Of a stretch of DNA of 64,000 bases, positions 10,979 through 25,699 are shown in pieces. Position 1 is the stretch's first letter; each line of letters opens with the position of its first letter. The translations under genes were made by a program, and so were the position numbers. Source of the DNA: Cornus controversa (lineage: Eukaryota > Streptophyta > Magnoliopsida > Cornales > Cornaceae); assembly GCA_026545225.1 (NCBI GenBank), contig CM048845.1:123571533-123635532 (forward strand), written 5' to 3'. Under the pieces are notes generated by a model that saw only the letters and a list, made by a program, of their open reading frames with translations, was not told where the DNA came from and made no database searches.

Positions 10979-12770
10979 TATACCCTTTACTAAAGGATAA
11001 TGCAAGACGAAAAGAGCCATCATCATGCCCATTATCACCAAGGCCACACACCATCCTATTTTTAGAAGTCAATGACACCCTCCTCGCGTGCACGTAAAGA
11101 GAACTTTAGGACCATCCTTTTATTTGCAAGTACTTAATTATAACCTCTTGAGATTTAATTTTTTTTATCCAATTAATGGTTTATTAACTTAACATCAGTA
11201 AATTATGTATAGGTTGTGCTTGAATGTCTCTACTCTCTAGTTAAAAATTTGAATATACACGATGTACACTCAAATACAACTAACTACCTATATAATAAAA
11301 AAAAAGTTATGGCATCTGATAGTGTGAGAGTGAGTGAATGTATATATGAATTTAAGTGTGAATGTAATGGATAAATTATCGTGATGGTTAAATAATGATA
11401 GAAAGTTATTTTAAACTGTTGATAGAAATAAATATTTTGAATCGTAAAATTAATTTTTTAAATATTTTTTATTGTTACATTATAATTTTTTTTTTAAAGG
11501 GTGATTCAAATACAATCCTTAAATGAGCAACTCAAATTAAAGAGTAACATAAATTATAACACATGTATATATAGGATCAACTTGACAAGTATTAAATTAC
11601 AAACTATAGACAGCTTTAACTTGTTTTTGCAAGATTGGAACTGTTTGACCCTACAACCTAATGTTGGAAAAGTCTACATTTATAAAAGTGTAAAATCAGT
11701 AAGTGCTATTGAGGACCTCTAGTTGAACTGGTATTAAAAGTAAGTTTTCACATTCAAGTCTGCCTAATTCAAGCATCGATCACCATCACACCAACGAAAT
11801 AGTACAAGTGGGTGAATCCAATAGCTTTAGGCACCGTTTGCATAGAAAGTAGTCAATAGCATTAGTTACGAGGAAAAAAAGAAAATCACTTATATTCATA
11901 TTTTGAATAAAAAAGAGAAAAAAGAAATAAAAATATAGTATTCTTATTTGAATAAGATAGAAGAGATAAAAGAAAAGAAAAGATAACAACTAAATTATTG
12001 TTATATTCTTTTATATTTAATAAAATATGGATGAAATAATAATTTTATTTTTTTAATTGTTGATGACACTGTTGAAATTATGAAAGTACTAATTAACTTA
12101 CTATCATTTTTCTTTCAATCTTCTCATTTTAAGAAGGATCCTCTCATTTCTCTTCATTTAGAGCACTCAATCACAAAATACATTATCATCTTCTTTCTTT
12201 TTCCTCTTTATTTTTTTAAATCCTTCATCCAAACGATGACTTAGAGTTATGATATATAAGTGGTTGAAAGATATTAAAGTGAGTGGGGAGGGCGGTCATT
12301 CCCTTCAAATTCAGACTATAAATCATTATTTTTAATTTAAAATAATTTTTATAAATTTTAATTGTCAACTATTGAAATTATTGTTACCAGAATTTCGAGA
12401 AAGGAAGAAAAAAATCAAGCGTCAAAGCAACTAAAAATTGAATATTGGTAATATAACTACATCATATTATATATGACAAACAAAAAAACAGAACCTTTTC
12501 GGCATTATAAAAACTGAAAATAAGAAATGTTATCCGAGCAAAACAGAAAAGAGCCAAAGCATGGAAAAAGAAAAACCAAAAAAGAGGCCGAGAGAAACAG
12601 AAATGGATAAAGCTAATGATGAAAAAGGTTGTCATAGACTCATAGTCTCGTGTACAAATAAATACAAGAGGGGTAAAATTGTCTTTTAGGGAAAGGATTG
12701 CCCCATTCATCAGAGAAATGTGGGGGCGCCCAATGTCATTTGCCCTTTGGGTAATGCTTTGGAGTAATGA
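10979..12770. other. Intergenic, upstream of the carboxypeptidase gene
   Basis: No gene recognised. AT-rich, with the usual short frames on both strands (11501-11722, 11786-11989, 12462-12710), none with a domain. Confidence 0.5.
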
Positions 12771-12810
12771 TACTCTCTCTCTAGCTCTCTCTCTCTCTCT
12801 CTCTCTCTCT
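12771..12810 (+). repeat. CT microsatellite in the presumed 5' leader
   Basis: An almost pure CT tract about 110 bases before the carboxypeptidase start codon, followed by CCCCCCCTATTTATT. Pyrimidine-rich tracts near transcription starts are common in plant promoters and leaders, so it may lie in the core promoter or 5' UTR. That role is inference. Confidence 0.5.
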
Positions 12811-12885
12811 TAACCCCCCCCTATTTATTTCATCCTGATAACACTAAAACCTTACTTTCTAATAACACAAAAAACTAGGAAGTAA

Positions 12886-17208
<4,323 letters not shown>

Positions 17209-17636
17209 ATGCCATCTATACATGAATCTACTCTTGAATGCCAACAAAGTGTTCTTCTCGTGTATTCCAAGTACTCAAGCCAAACAAATGTCATTCTTAA
17301 TTGTTAGTGAGAGAGAGTTCTGATCTGATAGATGAAATATGGGGAATGGGGATTCCTTTTCTTATTCTTAATTTATATTATAATATATGTACCTATTAAT
17401 TTTAAGTGGGGATACAAGGAAAACAAGGTGTGGCCTATTTGGTTAATTTTGGAATTATAGCTATTTCATTATTTCAAAGTTTCAAATTATTTTCTTTCGA
17501 ATGAGAGATTAAATTTCATTATGTAATATGCTCTACAAATTGCAGTGCTTGTCTTTATAATCCAATATTGACTACATGTAATTGTTTGTCCTACATTTAT
17601 ATTGTTAAATATTGGATAATCTCAAATTTTTAAGTC
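17209..17636 (+). other. SCPL 3' region
   Basis: Contains the presumed 3' UTR and downstream AT-rich DNA. No single polyadenylation signal stands out; TATTATAATATATG near 17380 is a candidate near-upstream element. No other gene is seen. Confidence 0.4.
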
Positions 17637-17645
17637 ATTTTATTT

Positions 17646-17857
17646 GAGAAATGCTACACGTCATGAAATTATTTCATGAATTTGTATCATGAATGATGTG
17701 GCAGGTAACGTAGAGAGTTAATATTGGTAGAATTCGGTGATAATATCATGGGACTCTGTGTATGGGGGAATCCCACCAATACTAACTCTTCACATTACCT
17801 GCCACATCATTCATGATACAAATTCATGAAATAATTTCATGATGTGTAGCATTGCTC
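17646..17857. mobile_element. MULE-type palindromic MITE, family A copy 3
   Basis: Third family A copy, beginning GAGAAATGCTACAC and ending TAGCATTGCTC, with a perfect 9-bp duplication ATTTTATTT (17637-17645 and 17858-17866). It sits about 440 bp downstream of the carboxypeptidase stop codon. Its arms are nearly identical to those at 1418, so these copies are fairly young. Confidence 0.9.
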
Positions 17858-17893
17858 ATTTTATTTATGTATTGGCCAATCTATATATATAAT

Positions 17894-18153
17894 TCATACT
17901 CGGCAATTGTCTTAAAAAGTAATTTTACACTACTATCTTGATGGATAATTGTGCACTTTCTTTCTTAAAAAAAAAAACAAAAAGTAGAATAGTAAAAAAG
18001 TGGAGCACAAATATCATATCCCTTTTAAGAACTCCTTTTTTCTTTTGGTGTTTTGTTTCCCCTTTTCACTCTATAATTCATTTGGATAAATTGGATGGAA
18101 AAGAACTATAATTCATTTGGATAAATTGGAGGGAAAGGAAATTAGATGGTTAT
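17894..18153 (+). repeat. Left part of duplicated tRNA-Asn block, unit 1
   Basis: Matches 21124-21342 closely; shared phrases include GATGGATAATTGT, GTAGAATAGTAAAAAAGTGG and CAAATATCATAT. The homology stops at 18153, where a solo LTR begins, and resumes at 20376 beyond it. The unit also has a short internal duplication (ACTATAATTCATTTGGATAA twice, about 18071-18125) that unit 2 lacks. Confidence 0.8.
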
Positions 18154-20370
18154 TGTTGACCTCAAAGTTTCAAGACAAGGTTATTTGGATAATTTTGATG
18201 ATTACAATCTATTGAAGTGCAGATCTAATAAGTTTACTTGAATGTTCATTTGATAAGGTATTACATTATCTTAAGTATCTTAAAGGTTTTAAATTTCAAA
18301 GGGATTTACAAAAATATATATGAAGTCACGTGATCATGAAACTCAAAGATCAAAAATCAAGATCAATAGCAAAGTTGAAGTGAATCCAAGCCATATAATG
18401 GTGGAACCCAAGAGCTTATAGATTTGAAGATCAAACGACTTAGGTAGTTTAGTCTTAGTGAGTATATAGGTAATCTTTGTAAAGTTATTTTGATGTACTC
18501 ACTTGAAAGCTCTAGGACCAATGCATTTCATGTATATCACTCATAAGTCCTTAGATCATAAACAATAGACCATGTACTTCATTTAATTCATTTGATATGT
18601 TCTCTAGGAATTAGAGAAATAAGGTTTTAAACTTATATGTTTAAATCATGAAAAATATTAAGTAATATTGAGAGGATCTCCAATTAAAAATATCTTTAAT
18701 TCTTAATATTTACATTTAGTGAAGTATGTAGTCAAGGACCTTGGATCAAATTGATTTATTTCATAAGGTCATAGTTGACTTTGAGAAGGTTCAAGCTTGT
18801 TAAAATATTCAAAGAACCTTACTCGTAATTTAGTTGACACTCTAGGATCCAATGTAACTCATGCATATCATTTTTAATAGTCTTTAAACATGTAGAAATA
18901 TGACTTGATCTTTTTTGAATTATATCTTAAAAGTCATTGATGGTTTAGGCTCGTTTAGATTTCAAAGTTCTGTATTTTTCATGTTGAGCATAAATTAGTC
19001 GACTTATCCATTCCCATCGGTCGACTTATTTCAATAGAACTTTTTTGGCTTTTCTAGAGTGTCAAAACAATCGACTTATTCCTTGAATTAGTCGACTTAT
19101 CCATTCCCATCGGTCGACTTATTTCAATAGAACTTTTTTGGTTTTTCTAGAGTGTCAAAACAATCGACTTATTCCTTGAATAAGTCTACTTATGTTTTTA
19201 GATAAGTCTTCTTATCAGTCGACTTATCTATTCACATAAGTCGACTTGTTTCAACGGAACATTTTTAGTATTTCTAGAGTAACAAAATAGTCGACTTACC
19301 CAATTTCATAAGTTGACTTATATTGTAAAAAATTTCAATTTTTACCTTAAAAAAATGAAACAGACGATTGTTCCTAAATGAACAGTCGACTGCTTTATAA
19401 GGGTTCTCTCTAAGCCCGAAAAAGAAAAAAGGTTCATTCTTTACTTTATAAGGAGAATGATTGGGTAGCGCTCTCTACCTAGTAGAGTGAGTAATGATTA
19501 TCTCTTAGTCGTCAAAAGAGAAAGGAAGCCCAAGTCTTGCGTTTGACAAGGAAGTCTCGGTGAGGTGTTCACAGAGCAAAGAAGCCCAAGTAATTCACTT
19601 GGCAATTATACGGTTTACTTTCTACCCTTAATGGGAGCCTATAATGAAAACCTCCAAGCATGGACGTAAGCAAGAGAGGCCGAACCATGTAAAAATTTTG
19701 GTGTCAATGCTTGCATTTCTTTATCCTTACTCTCCTTACATTATTATACTCATTATCTTTGTTAAATGTCTTTATGTTTTGAATATTGAAGAGCATAATT
19801 GTATGGAAATATTGCATACTATTTGATGAAATGTCTCAATGACCTTTAATTCCATTTTAACATTGATAAACATATATCTACTTAACTCATTTCATTCCTT
19901 ATCCAATGAACTATTTTATGAATGAATGAGTAGCACTCCAAGTGCTTGATTAATCGTCTTTATAAGTTTTACTTTTTACATCATATTCATAGGTAATTGC
20001 TCAAATTTCCTTTTGATAGGTTTACTTCTTTATTTTGCTAGCATTTATTTTATAATTGTTTATTTAATTAATGTTGTTTAAATTCTTCATATGAGTATGA
20101 TGTGATGAATGCTTGAATTATATAGATTATATTGTGAATGTTGATTAGTTGATTATATAATTGTCTATTTTTATTAGACAACATTTATTGGATAGAATGA
20201 GGAAACAACGTAGTCTTCACCTTATAAGATTTAGACGTTACACTTAGAAGACCTCTTCAACTTGTTGAATATATATGTCCATCAAGTGTTTGACAAAAAT
20301 CCAAACAAACTTACTTTTGTCAAAATAGACTAAACCAAAAAAGTTTCATTGAGACAATTTTTGGGTAACA
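18154..20370 (+). mobile_element. Solo LTR, 2.2 kb, Sirevirus (Maximus/SIRE)-like
   Basis: The segment starts TGTTGACC and ends GGGTAACA and is flanked by a perfect 5-bp duplication GTTAT (18149-18153 and 20371-20375). It exactly interrupts the homology between the two tRNA-Asn blocks, so it is a clean insertion. TG...CA ends, a 5-bp duplication, no internal coding region and about 2.2-kb length fit one LTR left after LTR-LTR recombination. GATTTTGATGATTACAA-like text near the start, GGACGTAAGC...CCGAACCATGTAAAAATTTTGGTGTC near 19660-19710 and the GTCGACTTAT repeats resemble LTRs of the Maximus/SIRE lineage as I remember them. The orientation (+) follows from that resemblance. Confidence 0.85.
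18990..19325 (+). repeat. GTCGACTTAT-rich tandem array inside the solo LTR
   Basis: About three units of roughly 100 bp. The first two are nearly identical and share CCATTCCCATCGG, TTCAATAGAAC and CTAGAGTGTCAAAACAA. GTCGACTTAT or close variants occur about ten times. Internal tandem arrays of this kind are known in long Sirevirus LTRs. Confidence 0.8.
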
Positions 20371-20375
20371 GTTAT

Positions 20376-20788
20376 ATTTATTAGTTATGAGAGAAAATAA
20401 ATGAAAGGAAGATAGTATTAATATTTGTGATTTGACAAATAGAGAGGAAAACAAATGAAGTGACTTTTGTAACCTTTTATTTAGTTCAAAAAAAAAGATA
20501 ATAGGACAAAAAATATATATGATTGCTTTAATTTGTAAGAAACAAAGGCAAAACATGTATTTACTTGTAATAACATAGGAAGATAATAAATTACTCTCGT
20601 TAGTTTCAAATCCTCCTTCCCATCTTTTAAATGATAGCTAAAACACTATTCAAATTTAAACAGGTTTCTTGTCTCTGGTATTCCTCCTTTTTTTTCTCAT
20701 CATTTGAAAAAAAAAAATTGAGAGAGAATTCTTTCTCCTTTCTATTTTCTCTCTTCTATATTTATTTTATAAATTGCTTAGCACAGGA
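20376..20788 (+). repeat. Right part of duplicated tRNA-Asn block, unit 1
   Basis: Resumes homology with unit 2 (21343-21441 and 22006-22190). Shared phrases are AGAAAATAAATGAAAGGA, GATAGTATTAATAT, AACAAATGAAGTGACT and the AAGGCAAAA / TAATAACATA region just before the tRNA. Together with 17894-18153 it makes an original block of roughly 0.7 kb upstream of the tRNA. Confidence 0.78.
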
Positions 20789-20862
20789 GCTGGAATAGCT
20801 CAGTTGGCTAGAGCGTGTGGCTGTTAACCACAAGGTCGGAGGTTCAAGCCCTCCTTCTAGCG
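20789..20862 (+). tRNA. tRNA-Asn (GTT), copy 1
   Basis: A 74-nt cloverleaf. Acceptor arm GCTGGAA pairs with TTCTAGC (one G-T), followed by discriminator G. A box TAGCTCAGTTGG and B box GGTTCAAGCC are present. Anticodon loop CTGTTAA has GTT at 20823-20825 and reads AAC/AAT. There is no intron and the 3' CCA is not encoded, as expected in a nuclear gene. A T-run begins about 8 bases downstream and serves as a Pol III terminator. The sequence is identical to copy 2. Confidence 0.97.
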
Positions 20863-21123
20863 TGTTTGTTTTTTTTTTTTTCCTTTCTAAGAAAAAGAAT
20901 GGAAGGACCTGGAACTGTCTGAAAAAGAAAGAGGTGAAACTATTTAAGTTAAAAGTTGAAACATGCGTCTCTAGTTATGGAATATGCAACCTTAAAGCAT
21001 CCCTTTGGCCAATCCATTACACACACACACATTTTGGTTTTTGGGTAGACACTCCACCTTTTTTTTTTTTTGAAAAAACAAAGAATGAAAATATCACAAA
21101 TTGTCCACAGAAAGCACTTTAGA
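20863..21123 (+). other. Spacer between duplicated tRNA blocks
   Basis: Begins with the Pol III T-run (about 20870-20881). The rest is spacer with a short CA run and a T run. No gene is seen; an open frame through the tRNA (20817-21122) is a chance reading of RNA-gene sequence. Confidence 0.55.
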
Positions 21124-22190
21124 CTTTCATACTCTGCAATTGCTCTTAAAAGGTAATTTCACACTACTATTTTGATGGATAATTGTCTCCTTTTTTTATA
21201 AAAACAAAAAAACAAAGAGTAGAATAGTAAAAAAGTGGAATACAAATATCATATTCTTTTGAGAACTCATTTTTCTTTTTGTGTTTTTTTTTTCCTTTTT
21301 TCTCTAATTAATTTATCCAAGGAAAAGGAAAAGAGATGGTGATATTTATTAGTTACGCAAGAAAATAAATGAAAGGAGGATAGTATTAATATGTGTGATT
21401 GGATAAATAGATAGGAAAACAAATGAAGTGACTGTTGTAACTTAGGAAGCATGGATACACTAGAAAAGGTTCCATGGTCGTATCGAATATGTATCCGATA
21501 CGGATACGCCTAAAATACGGTCGAATACGTGTCCGATACTTCTGACAAGTATTCAATTTTTTTTAAAAAAAATTTGAATATCGGGTACGACTAGAATACG
21601 CGAGAGATAGATAGGATAGGGTAAGGATACGTTTTTGACAAATTTGTAATTTTTTTGTCTTAAAAGGTGGATCAAATTACAATATTAAAAAGTTTAAAAA
21701 TTAGGGTCAAATTGTAATAAAAAAATATTTTAGAAGTATCCAACAATAGATTAATAGTCTAAATGGATGGATGTTTATGTTGTGAATTAAAAAATAAGTA
21801 GCAATACTTATTGTCTAAATGATTGAACTTATATTTTACGTAAAATCTTTAAATACATTTATTGTATTGTTGAAAAATAAAAGTTAATTTTTTATGTATA
21901 ATATATATATATTACGTATCCCTGTCATGTTCATGTCTTATTTTTTTGAAATTTGTCGTATCGTATTTATGTTCTGTGTATGTGTCCAATTGTCCATGCT
22001 TCTTAGATAATAGGAAAAAAAAGAAAGACCATGATCGTTTTAGTTTGTAAGCAAAGGCAAAAAAAACCTGTATTTCCTTCTAATAACATAATCTTGTCTC
22101 TCGTATTCCTCCCTTTTTTCCTGGGGCATTTAATTCTTCCTCCTTTTCCTTTTCTTTGTTATTTAACTATATAAAACCCTTGACACAAAA
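21124..22190 (+). repeat. Duplicated tRNA-Asn block, unit 2 (with insertion)
   Basis: Counterpart of unit 1 and continuous across the point where unit 1 carries the solo LTR (AGATGG followed by TGATATTTATTAG at about 21334-21350). In turn it has a 0.56-kb insertion (21445-22002) absent from unit 1. Each unit therefore serves as the empty-site reference for the insertion in the other. Confidence 0.8.
21445..22002. mobile_element. TIR element with ATACG-rich interior, probable 3-bp TTA duplication
   Basis: It starts GGAAGCATGGA and ends TCCATGCTTC (inverted), with TTA on both sides (21442-21444 and 22003-22005), and is missing from the homologous unit 1. The subterminal parts contain CGTATCGAATATGTATCC, GATACGGATACG and inverted TACGTATCC or TCGTATCGTA words. 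A TTA duplication would suit a PIF/Harbinger-type nonautonomous element. The 3-bp repeat is short, so the superfamily is uncertain although the insertion itself is clear. Confidence 0.7.
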
Positions 22191-22264
22191 GCTGGAATAG
22201 CTCAGTTGGCTAGAGCGTGTGGCTGTTAACCACAAGGTCGGAGGTTCAAGCCCTCCTTCTAGCG
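22191..22264 (+). tRNA. tRNA-Asn (GTT), copy 2
   Basis: Same 74-nt sequence as the gene at 20789: A box TAGCTCAGTTGG, anticodon loop CTGTTAA with GTT at 22225-22227, B box GGTTCAAGCC, no intron, no encoded CCA. It is followed by AAAAATTCTTTTT, whose T-run can terminate Pol III. CAA triplets just upstream (GACACAAAA) are common around plant tRNA start sites. It arose with copy 1 by duplication of the surrounding block. Confidence 0.97.
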
Positions 22265-22619
22265 AAAAATTCTTTTTATTGCTTCTCTATGGATTCTGTC
22301 TCAATACTTTTTCTCACTTTAAGCAATTCATAAGTTCTTCTGGATGACCTCCTGTACCCAGAATGTGTTTACTAGCGGAAGTTCCTGATGTTATAATCAC
22401 ACGAAATAAAAACTTAAAACGTGTAAACAGAATATCGTATGTATGTATGTCTTGACTGAGGAACACTTATTCCTTCTAACTTCTAGGAATCAATTTCCCC
22501 TTTGAATGCTACAAAAATGAAATGGCAACATTACTATCTTCATGTGCCTATAAATTCACGCACACGCGCAAATTAGTGTGTTGGTGCACAAAGAGCAGAT
22601 TGATTGATAGTAAACTGAC
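22265..22619. other. Spacer, no gene recognised
   Basis: Lies between tRNA-Asn copy 2 and the ureide permease remnant. Contains short simple repeats (GTATGTATGT, about 22438-22450; CGCACACGCGCA, about 22558-22570) and nothing coding that I can support. Confidence 0.5.
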
Positions 22620-24121
22620 ATGAACAGCATCAGCAGCTGCATAACCTGCAGCTTGACCTCCCATGAACTGAAAGGCCATTTCCTATGCCACACAAAAAAG
22701 CCAGTCATTCCAATCATTCACATAAGCTCTCAATGATGATTTAGGTAAGTTGACAAGAGCAGAGGATGATACAAGAAGGTGACATTTAGAACAACTGCAA
22801 CCATGAGAGAAGAGATGGAGAAATAAAAGAATGCAGTGTAGACCACCAAACTCCGTTTTTCAATGTGTGCCACTCTGACTCTATTATTAGTTGCCCAAGT
22901 TGAATGCTGGTGAGAAGAGAGCGAGACAACAACCACCAAACAAAGTTATGCTCAACCCAATCCAAATACACTTCCAAACACCTGTTTAGTGTCTTAATTA
23001 GTATTACATACCACCTATTTGTACAAAAGGTGTTACTTGATAGGACTAAACAAGTTTGATTAATTGATTGCTCTTCTGTTCTCTAGCTCTACAAGAAACT
23101 CTGTTGGAAAAAATTAGGAAAGGCCAGGTTTAAAAGGCGTGTACAAAAAAGAAAAAAGACATACAATTTGTGTATCAAAGAAAATGAATGAGAAAAGACT
23201 CAATTGTATTATTTTCTCTCTCGACCTCATCACATAATTTAGTACTCCGTATGTGTCTATGTGATAGTACTCCATCTGCTACAGACCAAATTTTGAACAA
23301 TTTGTCTTCAACAAATGAAGTTTCCTTTCCATGTTGAGATTATTATGGCACAAATAATTTCAAGCAATGTTCGGTATATTAAGTTTTCTCCAATTCCAAT
23401 TCCAATTCCAAGGGATCAATTCCATGATACCCAACATATCATCAATGTAATTCGGAGAGGGTCAACAATGAAGTTAATCAACAAGAACAGAGAAGGCCGA
23501 AAGAGAGCTGAATTCACTTTGTTATCTTGACTGTATATATGTTGCAGTCTTGCTAGAGGTAGGTTCCAAACACCAGTACAATTTTGGATTTGTGGTTACA
23601 AGGTAGTGATTGATGAACTTTGGAGCAACTTAAAATTTATTCAATAAATTTGAAAGAGTTGTAAATAATACTTGGATTATACTTTAATATTTAAATTACT
23701 ATTTTTCACCAATTCTGTAACACATGATTAAATATAACAACAGACAAATTAATTACAATTCACCTGAGAAAGTTGAGTCAAGAAATTTGGCATATTGGGT
23801 CTGGTGTGAGCAAGCAATACTATTTTTCACCAATTCTGTAACACATGATTAAATATAACAACAGACAAATTAATTACAATTCACCTGAGAAAGTTGATTC
23901 AAGAAATTTGGCATATTGGGTCTGGTGTGAGCAAGCTGACCAAAGGTAAGAGCTATGGTTACTGCAGCCAATAAGTTAGTGATTGAAAAATCAGGGTAAG
24001 TGTGTTGAGGAAGGCGACCATGTCCCTCTGTGAAAGTCAGAATTGCAGGCCAAGTACCCAGAAACACAAGTGCAAGCAGCATGCAAGCTATGGCACCTCC
24101 CTTGCTCTCCACCAGATACAT
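22620..24121 (-). pseudogene. Ureide permease (UPS-type transporter) pseudogene
   Basis: UPS proteins are membrane permeases for allantoin and nucleobases. The first exon (24121 down to 23885) is intact: 79 residues from MYLVESKGGAIACML, two hydrophobic segments and GRLPQHTYPDFSITNLLAAV, ending at a GT donor after QLSQ. The central exons of the family cannot be found. A C-terminal part survives at 22983-22620: VYTAFFYFSISS, FLYHPLL, SSLRAYVNDW and QFMGGQAAGYAAADAV are clear, but they lie in different frames with a stop before the QFMGG part and a deletion after VNDW. The exon 1 border is duplicated (23697-23938). The locus is therefore a dead, internally deleted copy. Most family members have about 400 residues and 10 membrane helices. 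Confidence 0.85.
23697..23938 (-). repeat. Tandem duplication, 2 x 121 bp, over the UPS exon 1 donor
   Basis: Bases 23697-23815 recur at 23818-23936 with one visible difference (GTTGAGTC against GTTGATTC). The unit covers the end of ureide permease exon 1, its splice donor and the first intron bases, so two donor sites now exist. Near-identity shows the duplication is recent. Confidence 0.93.
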
Positions 24122-24830
24122 TTTCAACTTAGACTAAAGATCAATTAGTATTCTAAATTGGAAAAAACAAAAAAACAATTAGGGGACACTTGGAGAAACC
24201 TACCCAGTAAAGTTAAAAAAAAACAAACTAGGACCTCATATATGGTTTGTGGAGAAATTATTACATAATTTTCGTCAATTACAAGTGAACTTGGACAAAA
24301 AGTCAGAAAAAATTTGACACAAAACTGACACATTTATTTTCAACATTCTTTCGGACTCAAGTAATTTATCATGATCAAATTTAGTACATTTCCTTGCTGG
24401 AAATGTCATAGCCCAATCCTTTAACTTCAGTAGAATAAGGGAACAACAAATAAAGTAAGAAAAAGCACATTTAAGACAACTGTCTAATGGTGGTACAACA
24501 ATATTGTAAAAGAAGCTAGGGACATGGACTGTATGTTACTGCTATTTTTATTTTGAAGCATACAGATAATATTTAAAGGAAACAAATAATAAGATATAAT
24601 AAAATTCTAGACACTTTTGTATTTCATGTAAATTCGGTTCTAGACACTTTTGTATTTCACGTAAATTTCGTGAATCGGACTTCTACTAGGTCAAACTTTG
24701 GGCCGAAAGTCAGCAGAGAAATCCACCTAATTAGAGCTTGCAAAAAAATCCTAATTGTCTCTTAATTAAGTGGGGACTCTTCATATTCTCTTAGCTATTA
24801 AAAGTGACGAATTTGGACTGTATTGGGGAG
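24122..24830. other. Upstream of the UPS pseudogene; no gene recognised
   Basis: Would contain the old promoter of the permease gene. A short duplication (TCTAGACACTTTTGTATTTCA twice, about 24607-24660) is visible. Nothing coding is supported. Confidence 0.5.
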
Positions 24831-25699
24831 GCTTGATAGCAGTTTTGAAGAGCTTTTGGAGTAGAGAATCATTGGAGAACAAGGCGTAACAATACTTCCA
24901 TGAAAATGATGTCTTCTTCCTCAACTGTTGAAGCTTTTTCTTCTACCATGAGCAGCTAGTTCATTCACTAGGGTTTTGATGTAGCCCTAACTAAACATCA
25001 ATGGTTTGATTGTTCTAATTATTGGCGATTTTTGTATTCATGCATAGATTGTGTGATTTAGAGAACTCTTCTTATAGAATTAAGCAATAAAAGTCTTATA
25101 AATTCAGTTTCAATGATTTCTTATCTTATCTTAGATACTTGATTATTATTATTGAACTCAATCTCTCTTATTTTTCGTGATTATGAGAGCGATTATTACA
25201 CAATGGTAATAACTAAATATATCATTAAAAGCTTTGCTGGATTATGCCTAGAGAAGATGGACCATATTGCACCCTAGAGTAGAGTAGTTAGGCAGATGGC
25301 TCATGCCAATCGAAGATAGTCAATGACTTAGCCTTAATTATATGTTACTTCTTGATGAATAGAGGTGAGCTTGTAACCATCGACACCACTTATGCATGGT
25401 ATGATTCCCCATAGTTAGTTCAATTGGTCATTGATTGTGAAGTTAGTGGTGAAATCAATAACCCTAGATTTATCTTATATTCTCTACACTCAATAGTTTT
25501 TCTTGCTTTTGTTCAATTGCTTCATTAGTTAATTTAGATATAAAAATCAGCAACTTATTTCTTTTAAATTTAATTAAAATTAATCATAACAATTCAATAT
25601 AGTCATATCATAATCTCAGAGGATCGACACCCCTTTCGAGAGCCCTATTCTGCAAAGAATTCGTTCTATTGCGAAGTGGTAATTTAATTGATACACTTA
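24831..25699 (+). repeat. Retroelement-like noncoding segment (LTR or leader-like)
   Basis: Phrases such as CTAGGGTTTTGATG, CTCTACACTCAATAGTTTTTCTTGC and GAGGATCGACACCC resemble LTR or leader text of plant gypsy (Athila-type) elements on the plus strand. No repeat ends, duplication or primer site were found. It abuts the gypsy fragment of opposite orientation at about 25700. The assignment rests on resemblance only. Confidence 0.3.

Noticed and set aside
18154..20370. A complete LTR retrotransposon between the GTTAT repeats
   Set aside because: No primer site, coding region or second internal LTR copy is visible; the length and ends fit a single long LTR.
20817..21122. 101-codon frame starting within the first tRNA-Asn
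   Set aside because: It is a chance reading through the tRNA, its terminator and simple repeats.
20789..22264. The two tRNA-Asn genes as heads of tRNA-derived SINEs
   Set aside because: Both keep complete cloverleaves and Pol III T-runs close to the 3' end, and the shared flanks extend upstream, as in segmental duplication rather than SINE insertion.
24145..24333. Minus-strand frame upstream of the ureide permease exon as an extra N-terminal exon
   Set aside because: The permease family starts at the MYLVESKGG Met; the upstream frame has no similarity and no fitting splice sites.
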